Positions 50,001 through 62,000 of a stretch of 64,000 nucleotides of DNA are shown here, one piece after another (the first letter of the stretch is position 1; every line of letters starts with the position of its first letter). The notes under the pieces were generated by a model. The model did no database searches, had not been told where the DNA came from, and saw only the letters and a list, made by a program, of their open reading frames with translations. Source of the DNA: Synechococcus elongatus PCC 11801. GTDB lineage: Bacteria > Cyanobacteriota > Cyanobacteriia > Synechococcales > Synechococcaceae. The stretch is from NCBI RefSeq assembly GCF_003846445.2, contig NZ_CP030139.2, forward strand, positions 868,001 through 932,000, given 5' to 3'. Position numbers and translations under genes: made by a program.

Positions 50001-50027
50001 AGAGGGCTCTGGATTCCAGAGCCCTCT
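50001..50027 (-). terminator. psbA terminator
   Basis: AGAGGGCTCTGG (50001-50012) pairs perfectly with CCAGAGCCCTCT (50016-50027) across a 3-base loop. On the minus strand it is followed by CGCTTTTGGC. It lies 50 bases past the psbA stop. Confidence 0.85.
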
Positions 50028-50076
50028 CACAACTACTCAACTATTCAATTGAGCAATGACTTTGCATCAGCGGGAA

Positions 50077-51159
50077 TTAGCCGTTGATAGCAGGAGCGGT
50101 CAGAGCAACGGGGGTTGCTTCGCCAGCAGCCAAGTCGAGGGGGAAGTTGTGAGCATTGCGCTCGTGCATCACTTCCATACCCAGGTTGGCGCGGTTCAGC
50201 ACGTCTGCCCAGGTGTTCACCACACGACCTTGGCTATCCAAGATCGACTGGTTGAAGTTGAAACCGTTCAGGTTGAACGCCATGGTGCTGATGCCCAAGG
50301 ACGTGAACCAGATGCCCACTACCGGCCATGCAGCCAGGAAGAAGTGCAGCGAACGGCTGTTGTTGAACGAAGCGTATTGGAAGATCAAGCGACCGAAGTA
50401 ACCGTGGGCTGCCACGATGTTGTAGGTCTCTTCTTCTTGACCAAATTTGTAGCCGTAGTTTTGGCTCTCAGCTTCGGTCGTCTCACGCACCAGCGAGCTG
50501 GTCACGAGCGAACCGTGCATTGCCGAGAACAGCGAACCACCGAACACGCCAGCAACGCCGAGCATGTGGAAGGGGTGCATCAAAATGTTGTGCTCAGCTT
50601 GGAACACGAACATGAAGTTGAAGGTGCCGCTGATACCCAAAGGCATGCCGTCCGAGAACGAACCTTGGCCGATCGGGTAGATCAGGAACACTGCAGTCGC
50701 TGCTGCAACCGGTGCGCTGTATGCAACACAGATCCAGGGACGCATACCGAGGCGGTACGACAGTTCCCACTCACGGCCCATGTAGCAGAAGACGCCGATC
50801 AGGAAGTGGAACACTACCAATTGGTAGGGGCCACCGTTGTAGAGCCACTCGTCGAGGCTAGCGGCTTCCCAGATCGGGTAGAAGTGCAAACCAATTGCGT
50901 TGCTGGAAGGAACAACAGCACCAGAGATGATGTTGTTGCCATACATCAACGAACCAGCAACAGGCTCGCGGATGCCGTCGATGTCGACGGGAGGTGCTGC
51001 GATGAACGCAACGATGAAGCAGATGGTGGCGGTCAGCAGGGTGGGGATCATCAACACGCCGAACCAGCCCACATAGAGGCGGTTGTCGGTGCTGGTCACC
51101 CACTCGCAGAACTGCTGCCACAGGCTGGCGCTCTCGCGCCGCTGCAATGCAGTCGTCAT
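50077..51159 (-). CDS. psbA: Photosystem II D1 protein, form II (D1:2)
   Basis: Reaction-centre subunit binding P680, the manganese cluster and QB. It is 360 residues with five membrane helices. Tyr161-region, His198-region and QB-pocket sequences are standard. Residue 130 is Glu (CYMGREWEL), the marker of the high-light form; form I has Gln there. The N-terminus [16 protein letters not shown] also fits form II. A C-terminal extension after the processed Ala344 is present. Form II genes in this genus are induced by high light. Confidence 0.97.
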   Translation of the reverse strand: MTTALQRRESASLWQQFCEWVTSTDNRLYVGWFGVLMIPTLLTATICFIVAFIAAPPVDIDGIREPVAGSLMYGNNIISGAVVPSSNAIGLHFYPIWEAASLDEWLYNGGPYQLVVFHFLIGVFCYMGREWELSYRLGMRPWICVAYSAPVAAATAVFLIYPIGQGSFSDGMPLGISGTFNFMFVFQAEHNILMHPFHMLGVAGVFGGSLFSAMHGSLVTSSLVRETTEAESQNYGYKFGQEEETYNIVAAHGYFGRLIFQYASFNNSRSLHFFLAAWPVVGIWFTSLGISTMAFNLNGFNFNQSILDSQGRVVNTWADVLNRANLGMEVMHERNAHNFPLDLAAGEATPVALTAPAING

Positions 51160-51189
51160 TTTGCGATGAGTCCTTAGTTGAACTATTTA

Positions 51190-51243
51190 CGAGGCTTAAT
51201 ATCCTCGTGAGTAGAATCTAACAAGTAGATTGAGTTTTGTAAA
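51190..51243 (-). promoter_or_regulatory. psbA promoter and 5'-UTR hairpin
   Basis: On the minus strand a TTTACA -35 box (51238-51243) and a TAGATT -10 box (51215-51220) stand exactly 17 bases apart, a near-consensus sigma-70 promoter. Transcription should start near 51208, right at a small hairpin CGAGG-ATATTAAG-CCTCG (51190-51207), leaving a leader of about 50 bases. Confidence 0.75.
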
Positions 51244-51260
51244 GAACTTTCAGATTGTTC

Positions 51261-51677
<417 letters not shown>

Positions 51678-51692
51678 TCAGGGATCGGAACG

Positions 51693-53231
51693 ATGCATGC
51701 TCGGACTTGGAGTGCTGCCCTGATCGGTTTAGATGCGGTTCCAGTCTGCGTCGAAGCCGATGTCTCGGCTGGCTTGCCAGGCATGGTTCTCGTCGGTTTG
51801 CCAGATACAGCAATTCAGGAATCGAAGGAGCGGGTGCGAGCTGCGATTCGCAATGCAGGGCTCTCATTTCCCATGCAGCGAGTGGTGGTCAATCTGGCAC
51901 CAGGCGATCTGCGCAAGGAAGGTCCCAGTTTTGATTTGGCGATCGCCATGGCGGTCTTGGCAGCATCAGGACAACTGCCGAGTCCGCAACTTGATCGCTT
52001 CTTACTACTGGGAGAGGTTGCTCTCGATGGCAGTCTTCGCGCGATCGCAGGTGTTTTATCAGTGGCGGTCGCTGCTCAACAGCTGGGCTATCAAGCACTG
52101 GTGCTGCCTGCTGCTAATGCTGCTGAGGCCACGTTGGTCAAAGGATTGGCAGTCTATGGCTTCAATACCGTTGCAGAAGTGGCTGAGTTTCTCCGCCATC
52201 CTGATCGCGGAAATCCGTGCCCTGCGACGCTGCTGGAGTCGGAGGATAACAGTCAGCCGTCATCAGCCTCAAGCCTCGACTTAGCTGATGTGCAGGGCCA
52301 ATTGCAGGCACGGCGGGCATTAGAAATCTCGGCGGCGGGGGGACACAACCTCTTATTTATCGGGCCGCCGGGCAGCGGCAAAACAATGTTGGCGCGGCGT
52401 CTGCCAGGTATTCTGCCGACCCTCAGCTTTGAAGAAGCACTGGAAGTGACGCGCATCCACTCATCAGCAGGCCTATTGAAAGAACGAGGCCACTTGATTC
52501 GCGATCGCCCGTTTCGCAGTCCGCACCATTCCGCATCGGGGCCGTCCCTCGTAGGCGGCGGCTCTTTTCCACGACCTGGCGAAATTTCCCTTGCCCATCG
52601 CGGTGTGTTGTTTCTCGACGAACTGACGGAGTTTAAGCGGGAGGTGTTGGATTTCCTGCGGCAGCCGTTGGAAGACGGTCAAGTGATGATTTCACGAACG
52701 CGGCAGTCAGTCGCCTTTCCCGCCCGATTTACCCTCGTCGCCAGTGCAAATCCCTGCCCCTGTGGTTATTTTGGCGATACGCTACAGCCCTGCACCTGCG
52801 GTCTGAATCAGCGGCAACGCTACTGGAATCGTCTTTCGGGACCACTGCTCGATCGCATTGATCTGCAAGTGAGTGTGCAGCGGTTACCTCCGACGGATCT
52901 GGCACGAAGTCAACTCGGAGAGTCGACAGCGATCGTGCGCGATCGCGTGGCACGGGCTCGCAAGCAAGCGCAAAGCCGCTTTCAAGGTCGCCTACGCTGC
53001 AATGCCGAAATGCAGAGTGCCGACCTCCGACACTGGTGTGCTTTAACCGAGTCAACCACTGTGCTGTTAGAAAAAATCATCACCAAGTTACGGCTGTCAG
53101 GGCGATCGACGGCTCGCATCCTTAAAGTGGCTCGCACGATCGCTGATTTGGATAGTAGTGAACAGCTCCAGAGTCAGCACTTGGCAGAAGCCGCGCAGTA
53201 TCGTGGCCTCGATCGCTTGATGGAGGGCTGA
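51693..53231 (+). CDS. YifB/ComM-type Mg chelatase-like AAA ATPase
   Basis: A 512-residue protein. The N-terminal Lon-S5-like domain (VLVGLPDTAIQESKERVRAA) is followed by AAA+ with GPPGSGKTMLARRLPGILP, the FRSPHHSASGPSLVGGG loop and LFLDELTEF. A C-terminal Mg-chelatase-like domain (ARILKVARTIADL) ends the chain. In Haemophilus and Vibrio ComM is a branch-migration helicase used in natural transformation. S. elongatus is transformable, so that role is plausible here (inference). Confidence 0.93.
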   Translation: MHARTWSAALIGLDAVPVCVEADVSAGLPGMVLVGLPDTAIQESKERVRAAIRNAGLSFPMQRVVVNLAPGDLRKEGPSFDLAIAMAVLAASGQLPSPQLDRFLLLGEVALDGSLRAIAGVLSVAVAAQQLGYQALVLPAANAAEATLVKGLAVYGFNTVAEVAEFLRHPDRGNPCPATLLESEDNSQPSSASSLDLADVQGQLQARRALEISAAGGHNLLFIGPPGSGKTMLARRLPGILPTLSFEEALEVTRIHSSAGLLKERGHLIRDRPFRSPHHSASGPSLVGGGSFPRPGEISLAHRGVLFLDELTEFKREVLDFLRQPLEDGQVMISRTRQSVAFPARFTLVASANPCPCGYFGDTLQPCTCGLNQRQRYWNRLSGPLLDRIDLQVSVQRLPPTDLARSQLGESTAIVRDRVARARKQAQSRFQGRLRCNAEMQSADLRHWCALTESTTVLLEKIITKLRLSGRSTARILKVARTIADLDSSEQLQSQHLAEAAQYRGLDRLMEG

Positions 53232-53268
53232 CCAATCAGTGAATTGTGCTGCTGAGTTCGAGACTGAC

Positions 53269-53844
53269 CTAGCGTAAAAACTGTAGCGATCGCAGAATTT
53301 GCTCGGCTTGGCTGGGAGTGATACCGCGCCGACATTGGGGATCTTTCTGGACATAACTGACACCGTAGAAAGGTCCTTTGCCAACCCAGTCCGATCGAAG
53401 ACTTGCTTGGGGTTGCTGCCGCTGCTGAGCAGTTGGAACACGGTAGCGACTGTTGGTGTTGAGGTCGCCAAACCAAAGCATGACGCGATCGCGAAAGAGA
53501 GGAACGTCAACCTCGTAGCCGTAGGCTTGGTCAACACCGCCAACACCCCCGCCAACGGCAACCATCGTGAAGCAATTACCTTTGCTGTTGTGATAGAGGA
53601 TTTCGTAGTCGGGGCCAAAGCGACAGACCCCTTGCCCCTCCCGTAGTGCATTGGGAGGACAGGGATCAACAGAAATCTTTTTGACTTGAAAGCCCGCTGG
53701 AACCTTCCCAGGAACAATGACTGGAATACCAAGGCTTTTCAACTGTTGTTGTTGCGACGGCGTCAGACTCACCGCCGGAGTTGCCCAACCTAAACTCAGC
53801 CCGATCGCGATCGCGGCACCTCGGCTCCAGCGTCCTGCTTGCAT
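53269..53844 (-). CDS. Exported hypothetical protein
   Basis: About 191 residues from the ATG at 53844, which leads into a signal peptide (AAIAIGLSLGWATPAVS). The mature part holds VIVPGKVPAGFQVKKISVD and GPDYEILYHNSKGNCFTMVAVGGGVGG, with four Cys that could pair. I do not name a family. Probably periplasmic or lumenal. Confidence 0.75.
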   Translation of the reverse strand: MQAGRWSRGAAIAIGLSLGWATPAVSLTPSQQQQLKSLGIPVIVPGKVPAGFQVKKISVDPCPPNALREGQGVCRFGPDYEILYHNSKGNCFTMVAVGGGVGGVDQAYGYEVDVPLFRDRVMLWFGDLNTNSRYRVPTAQQRQQPQASLRSDWVGKGPFYGVSYVQKDPQCRRGITPSQAEQILRSLQFLR

Positions 53845-53964
53845 CTGACCTTCCTGAACTCCCAACCCCCGCGATGCTAACAGGGGTGGGTCGGTTCAAC
53901 TGGACTTCAACGCGATCGCTTAAGACAAGCAAGTTTCAGCGATCGCGTGTGGGATCTCAGTGAT

Positions 53965-54744
53965 CTAAGACGGCGTTTCACTGGTTTCCGGTTCGGCAGG
54001 TTCAGGATTCTCACTTGCCGCTTCCAATGCGGGCGCTTCAGCTGCTGCGGCTTTCGCCAGTTTTTCCTGCTCGCGCTGCTCCCGCTTGCGGCGATCGGCT
54101 TGGATCGCTTCTTCCATCGTGATCCGCGCCTGTTCCATCTTCTCGAGGTTGCTGCGGTACAGCTCGAGATCCTTGAGCAGCTTTTCGCTGGGGAGATGGA
54201 AGCGCTCGGCGATCGCAGTCACCGTTGCTTTCAGCGCATCGTTGTCTTGCACCAAATCTGGTGCAGCACTTTCCAGCAAACTGAACAGCCCGATCGCAAA
54301 TAGACGGCTGTATTTGAATTCCGAACGACCTGCGATTGATTGGAAGCCATTGCGAACCAGATCCGGTGCGCCGTTGAGGGCTTCGGCATCTGTCAACCAC
54401 TGACGAATCGTGTCGCTGCCAACCCCCTTGACTTGCTCCGCGATCGCATTGGCGTCGTGACGATATTGATCGGGATTTTGGCGAACCGCTTGGGTCAGTG
54501 CTGTAAACAAAGGCCCCACTGCTTCGATTGGGCGGTAGCTGCTCATAAAGGAGTCGAAAGCCGTGACCACACCCAAGGCAAACAGCGGGTCATAGACAAA
54601 ACTCGTATTAACCGAGAGGAGGTGGATTTCCACCAACAGCTCCTCTACGACGCGCCGATAGAGGGGGTTAATGGGGCGCGTATAGGCAGCGTAGAAGGCA
54701 CGCTTGCTATCTGAAACGGTAGGAACAGAGGTCACGTTAGGCAC
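53965..54744 (-). CDS. thf1: Psb29/Thf1, photosystem II biogenesis protein
   Basis: A 259-residue protein from the GTG at 54744 ([17 protein letters not shown]). Family motifs: [38 protein letters not shown] and [15 protein letters not shown]. The C-terminus is a long Lys/Glu/Arg coiled coil then an Ala/Pro/Glu tail. Thf1 helps PSII biogenesis and FtsH-linked repair. It is divergent from clpP. Confidence 0.94.
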   Translation of the reverse strand: MPNVTSVPTVSDSKRAFYAAYTRPINPLYRRVVEELLVEIHLLSVNTSFVYDPLFALGVVTAFDSFMSSYRPIEAVGPLFTALTQAVRQNPDQYRHDANAIAEQVKGVGSDTIRQWLTDAEALNGAPDLVRNGFQSIAGRSEFKYSRLFAIGLFSLLESAAPDLVQDNDALKATVTAIAERFHLPSEKLLKDLELYRSNLEKMEQARITMEEAIQADRRKREQREQEKLAKAAAAEAPALEAASENPEPAEPETSETPS

Positions 54745-54865
54745 TGAAGCGTGGGAGCTGGAACAATTGTGAGCCGCGATCGCCAGCTTTGCCAAGCAAC
54801 GACCGAAGGGCACCTCTGGCTACAATAACGAAGTCTTCACCGACCGTGCAGCAACCGAGAACCTC

Positions 54866-55459
54866 ATGATCCCCATCGTCGTCGAAGAATCTGGACGGGG
54901 CGAACGCGCCTTTGATATCTACTCGCGTCTGTTGCGGGAGCGGATTATCTTCTTGGGCGAGCCTGTCACCTCTGATGTCGCCAACCGCATCGTGGCGCAG
55001 TTGCTGTTCCTCGAAGCCGAAGATCCCGAGAAAGACATTTACCTCTACATCAACTCGCCGGGCGGCTCGGTCTACGACGGCTTGGGCATTTTCGACACGA
55101 TGAACCACATCCGTCCTGACGTTTCGACAGTTTGTGTCGGTCTGGCGGCCAGTATGGGCGCATTCCTGCTGGCGGCGGGTGCCAAAGGCAAGCGCACCAG
55201 CTTGGCTCACTCGCGGATCATGATTCACCAACCCTTGGGGGGTGCTCAGGGTCAGGCTAAGGACATCGAAATCCAAGCCAACGAAATCCTCTACATCAAG
55301 CAGAATCTGAACGAGGTATTGGCCGAGCGCACCGGTCAGCCCCTCAGCCGCATTGAGGATGACACCGATCGCGACTTCTTCATGTCCGCCAATGAAGCGG
55401 TGGAATACGGTCTGATCGATCGCGTCATCGATCGCCGTGCCCTCAACACCGCTGCTTAG
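54866..55459 (+). CDS. clpP: ATP-dependent Clp protease proteolytic subunit
   Basis: Serine peptidase subunit, 197 residues. It opens [22 protein letters not shown]. The catalytic triad is visible: Ser in [11 protein letters not shown], His in MIHQPLGG and Asp in the [11 protein letters not shown] region. Cyanobacteria have several ClpP copies plus ClpR. This one stands alone, without clpX or clpR beside it, which fits ClpP1 (inference from gene context). Confidence 0.96.
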   Translation: MIPIVVEESGRGERAFDIYSRLLRERIIFLGEPVTSDVANRIVAQLLFLEAEDPEKDIYLYINSPGGSVYDGLGIFDTMNHIRPDVSTVCVGLAASMGAFLLAAGAKGKRTSLAHSRIMIHQPLGGAQGQAKDIEIQANEILYIKQNLNEVLAERTGQPLSRIEDDTDRDFFMSANEAVEYGLIDRVIDRRALNTAA

Positions 55460-55468
55460 GCTCATCCC

Positions 55469-57482
<2,014 letters not shown>

Positions 57483-57490
<8 letters not shown>

Positions 57491-57696
57491 TTGCATCCAT
57501 TGCTAACAGCAGTCTTCTCAGCAGTGGCACGAGTGTCGCCAGCTCCTCGGAAGTGGCAAATTCGGAGAGCAGCGCCCCTTCTTGAGCGAAAAAACGGGCA
57601 TCACTATCATCCGCTAGCGCAATACCTTTGGGCGTCAGTTGCACAATCACGCTACGGCGATCGCTACCATCCCGCGATCGCACCACAATACACGGC
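57483..57696 (-). pseudogene. C-terminal fragment of a MarR-type regulator
   Basis: About 70 codons on the minus strand. CIVVRSRDGSDRRSVIVQLT and then PKGIALADD are the wing and following helix of MarR-family winged-helix repressors. The N-terminal two thirds are missing: upstream of the Cys codon the frame runs straight into an integrase remnant (IELP). Thus a chimera of two broken genes. The stop overlaps the edge of the left direct repeat. Confidence 0.8.
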
Positions 57697-57967
57697 AACT
57701 CTATTTGTAAAACCTGCCGATAGAGAAACAGTCAGGCGCTCAAAGCAACGGTTTGCGTTACGGGGCCACATGACACTGAATCGCTAAGTGAGATAGGTAA
57801 GCTCGAATCTTGTCGCTCCCCATCTCTCTCAGATGGCGCTTGTTGTAGAACAGGATGAAATCTCGAATGTAGTAAAGATACGACTTCTTGGTCTTGAGGC
57901 TGAAATGTTTAAGGCGAATCGCTTCTCTCACCTGATCAAGCAGGTGCAGTGGTTATGGTGATGACAT
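57697..57967 (-). pseudogene. Truncated, frameshifted integron-type integrase (IntI-like) relic
   Basis: Minus strand from an ATG at 57967. After an in-frame TAA at codon 5 comes LLDQVREAIRLKHFSLKT, then RDFILFYNKRHLREMG and AYLSHLAIQ, the N-terminal (SAM-like) domain of IntI-family tyrosine recombinases. A stop at 57758, a frameshift and a TGA follow; a last piece LFLYRQVLQIELP matches the next IntI segment. The catalytic C-terminal domain (R, HxxR, Y) is gone, replaced by the MarR tail. Too short and broken to be active. Confidence 0.85.
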
Positions 57968-57974
57968 AGGTAGA

Positions 57975-58068
57975 TGCTGGATAACCCCGACTGGGGGGGT
58001 ATTGTCCGTCAAAAGTGCTGGATAACACCCCAAAACCACGGTGTCATCCCGTAGATCCGGTGGATAAT
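57975..58068 (+). repeat. Three spaced TGGATAA repeats next to the attI-like site
   Basis: TGCTGGATAAC occurs at 57975-57985 and 58016-58026 (41 bases apart), and a third, shorter match GGTGGATAAT lies at 58060-58068 with TGGATAA at 58061. The TGGATAA cores are 41 and 42 bases apart, about four helical turns. They lie between the integrase relic start and the recombination point, where attI direct repeats are expected. Confidence 0.6.
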
Positions 58069-58087
58069 ATTCGGCATCACGGTAGTT

Positions 58088-58123
58088 ATCTAACGGATCT
58101 GACGCTTAATACATAGTTAGCTG
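58088..58123 (+). other. attI-like recombination site
   Basis: ATCTAAC (58088-58094) faces GTTAGCTG (58116-58123). GTTAGCTG is the same octamer that ends the attC at 62879, as required when a cassette is inserted at attI. It lies 149 bases from the integrase relic's start codon and on its upstream side, the standard integron position. Only the R-like box is strong. Confidence 0.6.
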
Positions 58124-58208
58124 TCCTAAAAGTAATAGCTTGTGTGGCGATTACGGATTTGGAAAAGCTATATTGGCTTGGGCCTTCTAGATTATTTGGA
58201 GTCCACAT

Positions 58209-59084
58209 TTGTTCTGCAACTGGTTTGCCATCAATAAAAGAGAGCCTTGCCCTTACAATTTTTTAGTTGAAGATATTACAGAAAGTAGTCAACCGAACCT
58301 TGCAGATCCAGATGACTCTATTCTTGATGATTTTGCCAAGTATCTTTTGACTGCACATGCAGATCCTGAGATGATCAAGAATGAATGCACGATTCTCCTT
58401 AAAGACTTAGAGGATGTAGATTTACCTATAATTAAAGAAGAAATTGAGCAAAAAATTTTCCAGAAATACGCCGAAGAAGAAGTTTTACCTGTTAGGACAT
58501 CTGGCTTTAAAGGTTTAGCTTGGTTTGGTAATTTTGGTGAGATCTTATCATCACTGATTTTGATAAAATTTCAAGGTTTTTCGTCACCTATTTACAAATT
58601 GAGGTATCGCGAAAAAACCTCTTGGGCAATGAAATTGACAGATTTTTGTCTTATCAAAAATTGTGAAAGATTGGCTAAACCTTTGATTTGCTATGGTGAA
58701 GTCAAAACTAAATCTAGTCATTTTGATGCCGATCTCGGAATTCAAGGTCATGATAGTTTAATCAAGGATGATGCATTAGAAGACCCTGAAATACTTAAAT
58801 TTTTTTGTAAAATGCTTTACAGCAGGGAGAAATTTGATGAGGCAGACTTCTTCTCAAAAATTAGGCTTGGAAAAATAGCTTACGATAAACACTTCTATCT
58901 TTTTCTTGTGCATGAAAAACAAACTTGGAGTGATGAGATCTTAGATAAGCTTAATACCCATTCAATAGATGAACGATTAGAAAATTTCTGCGTCAGTGTA
59001 GTACTTATTCAAGAACTAAGAAAAATTATTGATGAGTCCTACGCACGAGCTTGGAAAGGGGTGAGAGAAATTGTCAATGGATAA
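58209..59084 (+). CDS. hamA: HamA (DUF1837) nuclease of Hachiman defence system
   Basis: A 291-residue protein with the DUF1837 layout. A nuclease-like core is visible: E111 in GNFGEILSSL, D145 in WAMKLTDFCLI and E164-x-K166 in CYGEVKTKSS, matching a PD-(D/E)xK-type arrangement. TTG start at 58209, supported by GGAG at 58198-58201 and a 7-base spacer; the first in-frame ATG (codon 55) would cut conserved-looking sequence. In Hachiman, HamA is a DNA nuclease held in check by HamB and released on infection. Low GC. Overlaps hamB by 8 bases. Confidence 0.85.
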   Translation: MFCNWFAINKREPCPYNFLVEDITESSQPNLADPDDSILDDFAKYLLTAHADPEMIKNECTILLKDLEDVDLPIIKEEIEQKIFQKYAEEEVLPVRTSGFKGLAWFGNFGEILSSLILIKFQGFSSPIYKLRYREKTSWAMKLTDFCLIKNCERLAKPLICYGEVKTKSSHFDADLGIQGHDSLIKDDALEDPEILKFFCKMLYSREKFDEADFFSKIRLGKIAYDKHFYLFLVHEKQTWSDEILDKLNTHSIDERLENFCVSVVLIQELRKIIDESYARAWKGVREIVNG

Positions 59085-62000
59085 GCAGACCTTTCTGAAA
59101 AACACCTCTAATAGCCTCAGAGAATTAAATTCAGATCCAATTTTTAGAAATAATTTATATCAAGTTCGAACAAAAGCTATTCAACATGAATTTCTTCCAG
59201 GGCAGTCAGATACTCAGTTTACGTTTGACTTTAAGAGAATCTGGCAATATTGTGACTATCTTCTTTCAGAAAGTATTCTATTGCTAAAAGAAAATTTTGA
59301 CGATAAGAATTATTTACTAGAAAATATTAAAACTGCCGCCCAATCTTTTGAATTTTTGGCAAAGTTTGCAAACCGAGAGGAGCGAGAAACTTTGCTAATA
59401 AACTCTGCTATTTGTTATCAAATATCGGGATATCAAGCAAACTCATTTTGCATTAGTAGACTCATTGAAGCTGAATTTTTGAATCAGGCAAATATCCCAC
59501 AGCCTGGAGAAATAGATTCTGAATTGACAAGATTTTTTAGACAAGCCTTTATTAATTTTCTGCGTCGAGAAGTCCGACGAATGCAAGAAGTTTCAAGTCT
59601 TGCAATTGATAGAATTAATGGTTTCCAGACTACTATTTCTCAACAGATAAAACATCCAGACTTTTCAATAAATGATGTTTTTGCGTTGACTGCTCATGCA
59701 TTTTTTCATCGCTCGATTAGCGATTTTTCACAGTTTTGTCTAAGTGGCAACCTAGAAATTTTTGAAGAGTGTAAAAGGAAACTTCAAAAGAGCCAATGTA
59801 ACTTCTCAAAGGCAGGTGATTCCACCTTTGCTGTAATCGTTTCAGAACTTCTGGCTATCCTTGATTTATTCTCTGAGCGTTCAACATGGATTAACATAAA
59901 TGAATATGCTAGCAATTTGCTAAATGACCCAATTTGGCGGTTCTACCTTAGAAATCTAGCCCAGGAGAAATCGATTGTTGAGTTTTGGGTATCTCAACTA
60001 AAAGCCATTCAAAACCACTTACTCACAAGTAATGATAGCTTTGTTGTACAAATGCCAACTAGTGCAGGGAAAACCTTTATTGCAGAGTTGGCTATCTTAG
60101 CATCTCTGACTGCTGGAGCTGATACTCGATGTCTTTATATAGCTCCATACCGAGCATTAGTAAATGAAGTTCAAAGCCACTTATCAAATGTGCTTAGTAA
60201 ACTTGGATATCGTGTATCTAAACTTGTTGGCGGTTTTGAATTTGATACATTCCAGAATTTTCTGCTGACTCAAGCCCATGTTCTTGTAACTACTCCTGAA
60301 AAGGTAGATATGCTGTTAAGAACAAAACCAGATTACTTTAATGAAATAGGAACTATTATTGTTGACGAAGGACATATGATTGATGAGGGGATTTCTACAT
60401 TAGAAGATCTCCCTGAGGGTAAAACACTTTTGGAAGAGCTGCATGAGCAAGAAACGCTAGGTAGAGGAGTTCTTCTTGAGTTTTTGATGACTCGACTTAA
60501 GGCTAAGATTCCACAGAGCCGTTTCATTTTTATTTCTGCGGTTATGCCTGAAGTTAATTCCGATGATTTTGTGAGGTGGTTATGCAGTAGCCAGCAGGAT
60601 GCCTTGCACATCGATCCTTCTGAGCGCCCTTCGCGTCAAGTAATTGGAAAGTTCGAATGGCGCTCAGAAAATAATGGCGAAATTCAGTATTTGAACTTAC
60701 CTCAACTTTCTACAGGTAGACAACCATGGGTTCCAAGTTTTATTCAGCGGAAACAATACTATACGGGTGAATTAACGCCTACAGGTCGAAGAGAAAGAAA
60801 AAGTTGGCCAGATATTAATAATAAGAGCCAGACATCAGCAATGCTTGCAGTAAGACTTGCTAAAACAGGTCCAGTTCTGGTTTTTTGCGCGCAAACTCGA
60901 GATGCAAGAGATGTCTTAAATAATCTTGTCAAAACCCTCAAATATCTTGAGGCTTCAGAGGAACTACCTACTGATGATCTTCGATATGAAGCTGAACCAA
61001 ACTTAGCCTCCTATCATGAAGCAATTGAATGGCTAGGCGAAGGTCATCCTTTAACGCAGGCTCTCCATTACCGTGTAGGCTTACACTATGGACCGTTACC
61101 AGACCCTGTGAGGCAAGCAATTGAAGAGGAGTTTCGAGATAACCGCTTAAGGATTTTAGTTAGTACTAATACTTTAGGACAAGGAGTTAATTTGCCTGTT
61201 AAGACGGTAATTATCCATAGTCTAGAACGACGTTGGTCTGAATCTACAAATGATGGTGAACCAGTTATTTATTCGAATAGCCTGAGAAAACGAGATTTTT
61301 GGAATATTTGTGGGAGAGCAGGCAGAGCTGGAAAGGAAACTGAAGGACAGGTTGTGTTTGTAAAAATTACCTCTCATGATGAGGAACTGATTCGAGAATA
61401 CCAGAATCAAGGAAATCTTGAAGAAGTAGATAGTGGGTTATTCAAAATACTTCAGGCTTTAGTAGAGAGGCGAATCAGTCAAAATGATCTAATTGGCTAC
61501 CTCGATTCTCACCTACTAGCGTTGCTAGCTGAAGAGGCAGTAGATACTCAGGATGAAGCTAATATTTCGAGTTTTCTTGATACTAGTTTAGTCGGAGTAC
61601 AGGCGAATCGAAAGCAAGTAGAAAAAACTCCTTTAGCCTCCGCAATGAGGACGGCCTCAGCTTGGATACTTGATCAAGTTGAAGATGAGGGACTAAGGAA
61701 AGTATTTGCTGCAACTGGCTTAAGAGTATCTAGCTGTCAGGCTATTGAAGCAAATATAAATCAGTATTTTGAAGAAATTAGATCGGAATTGGAAAATATA
61801 GAGAATGTAGAATATGTAGAGAATACTCGTTTTCGAAATAGTGATTTCTTCATCCAGGTTGCTTTTATAGCCTGCCAAAGTTTACCAGAAATGAGATTAT
61901 TGCATACTATTGACTACCATGGGCCTGAAGGCGATGAATTCTCTTTAATTAGAAGCTGGGTAAATGGTGCACCGATTCGAGAATTGCGGAATAATCTTTG

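Noticed and set aside
50056-51177. Long plus-strand open frame (373 codons) opposite psbA
   Set aside because: It is the antisense shadow of psbA with His/Val/Glu-rich composition and no family resemblance.
54737-55465. Minus-strand open frame opposite clpP
   Set aside because: Antisense shadow; clpP on the other strand has all catalytic residues.
58088-58123. ATCTAAC ... GTTAGCTG as a complete attC
   Set aside because: Only 36 bases with no inner boxes; too short for attC, so treated as attI-like.
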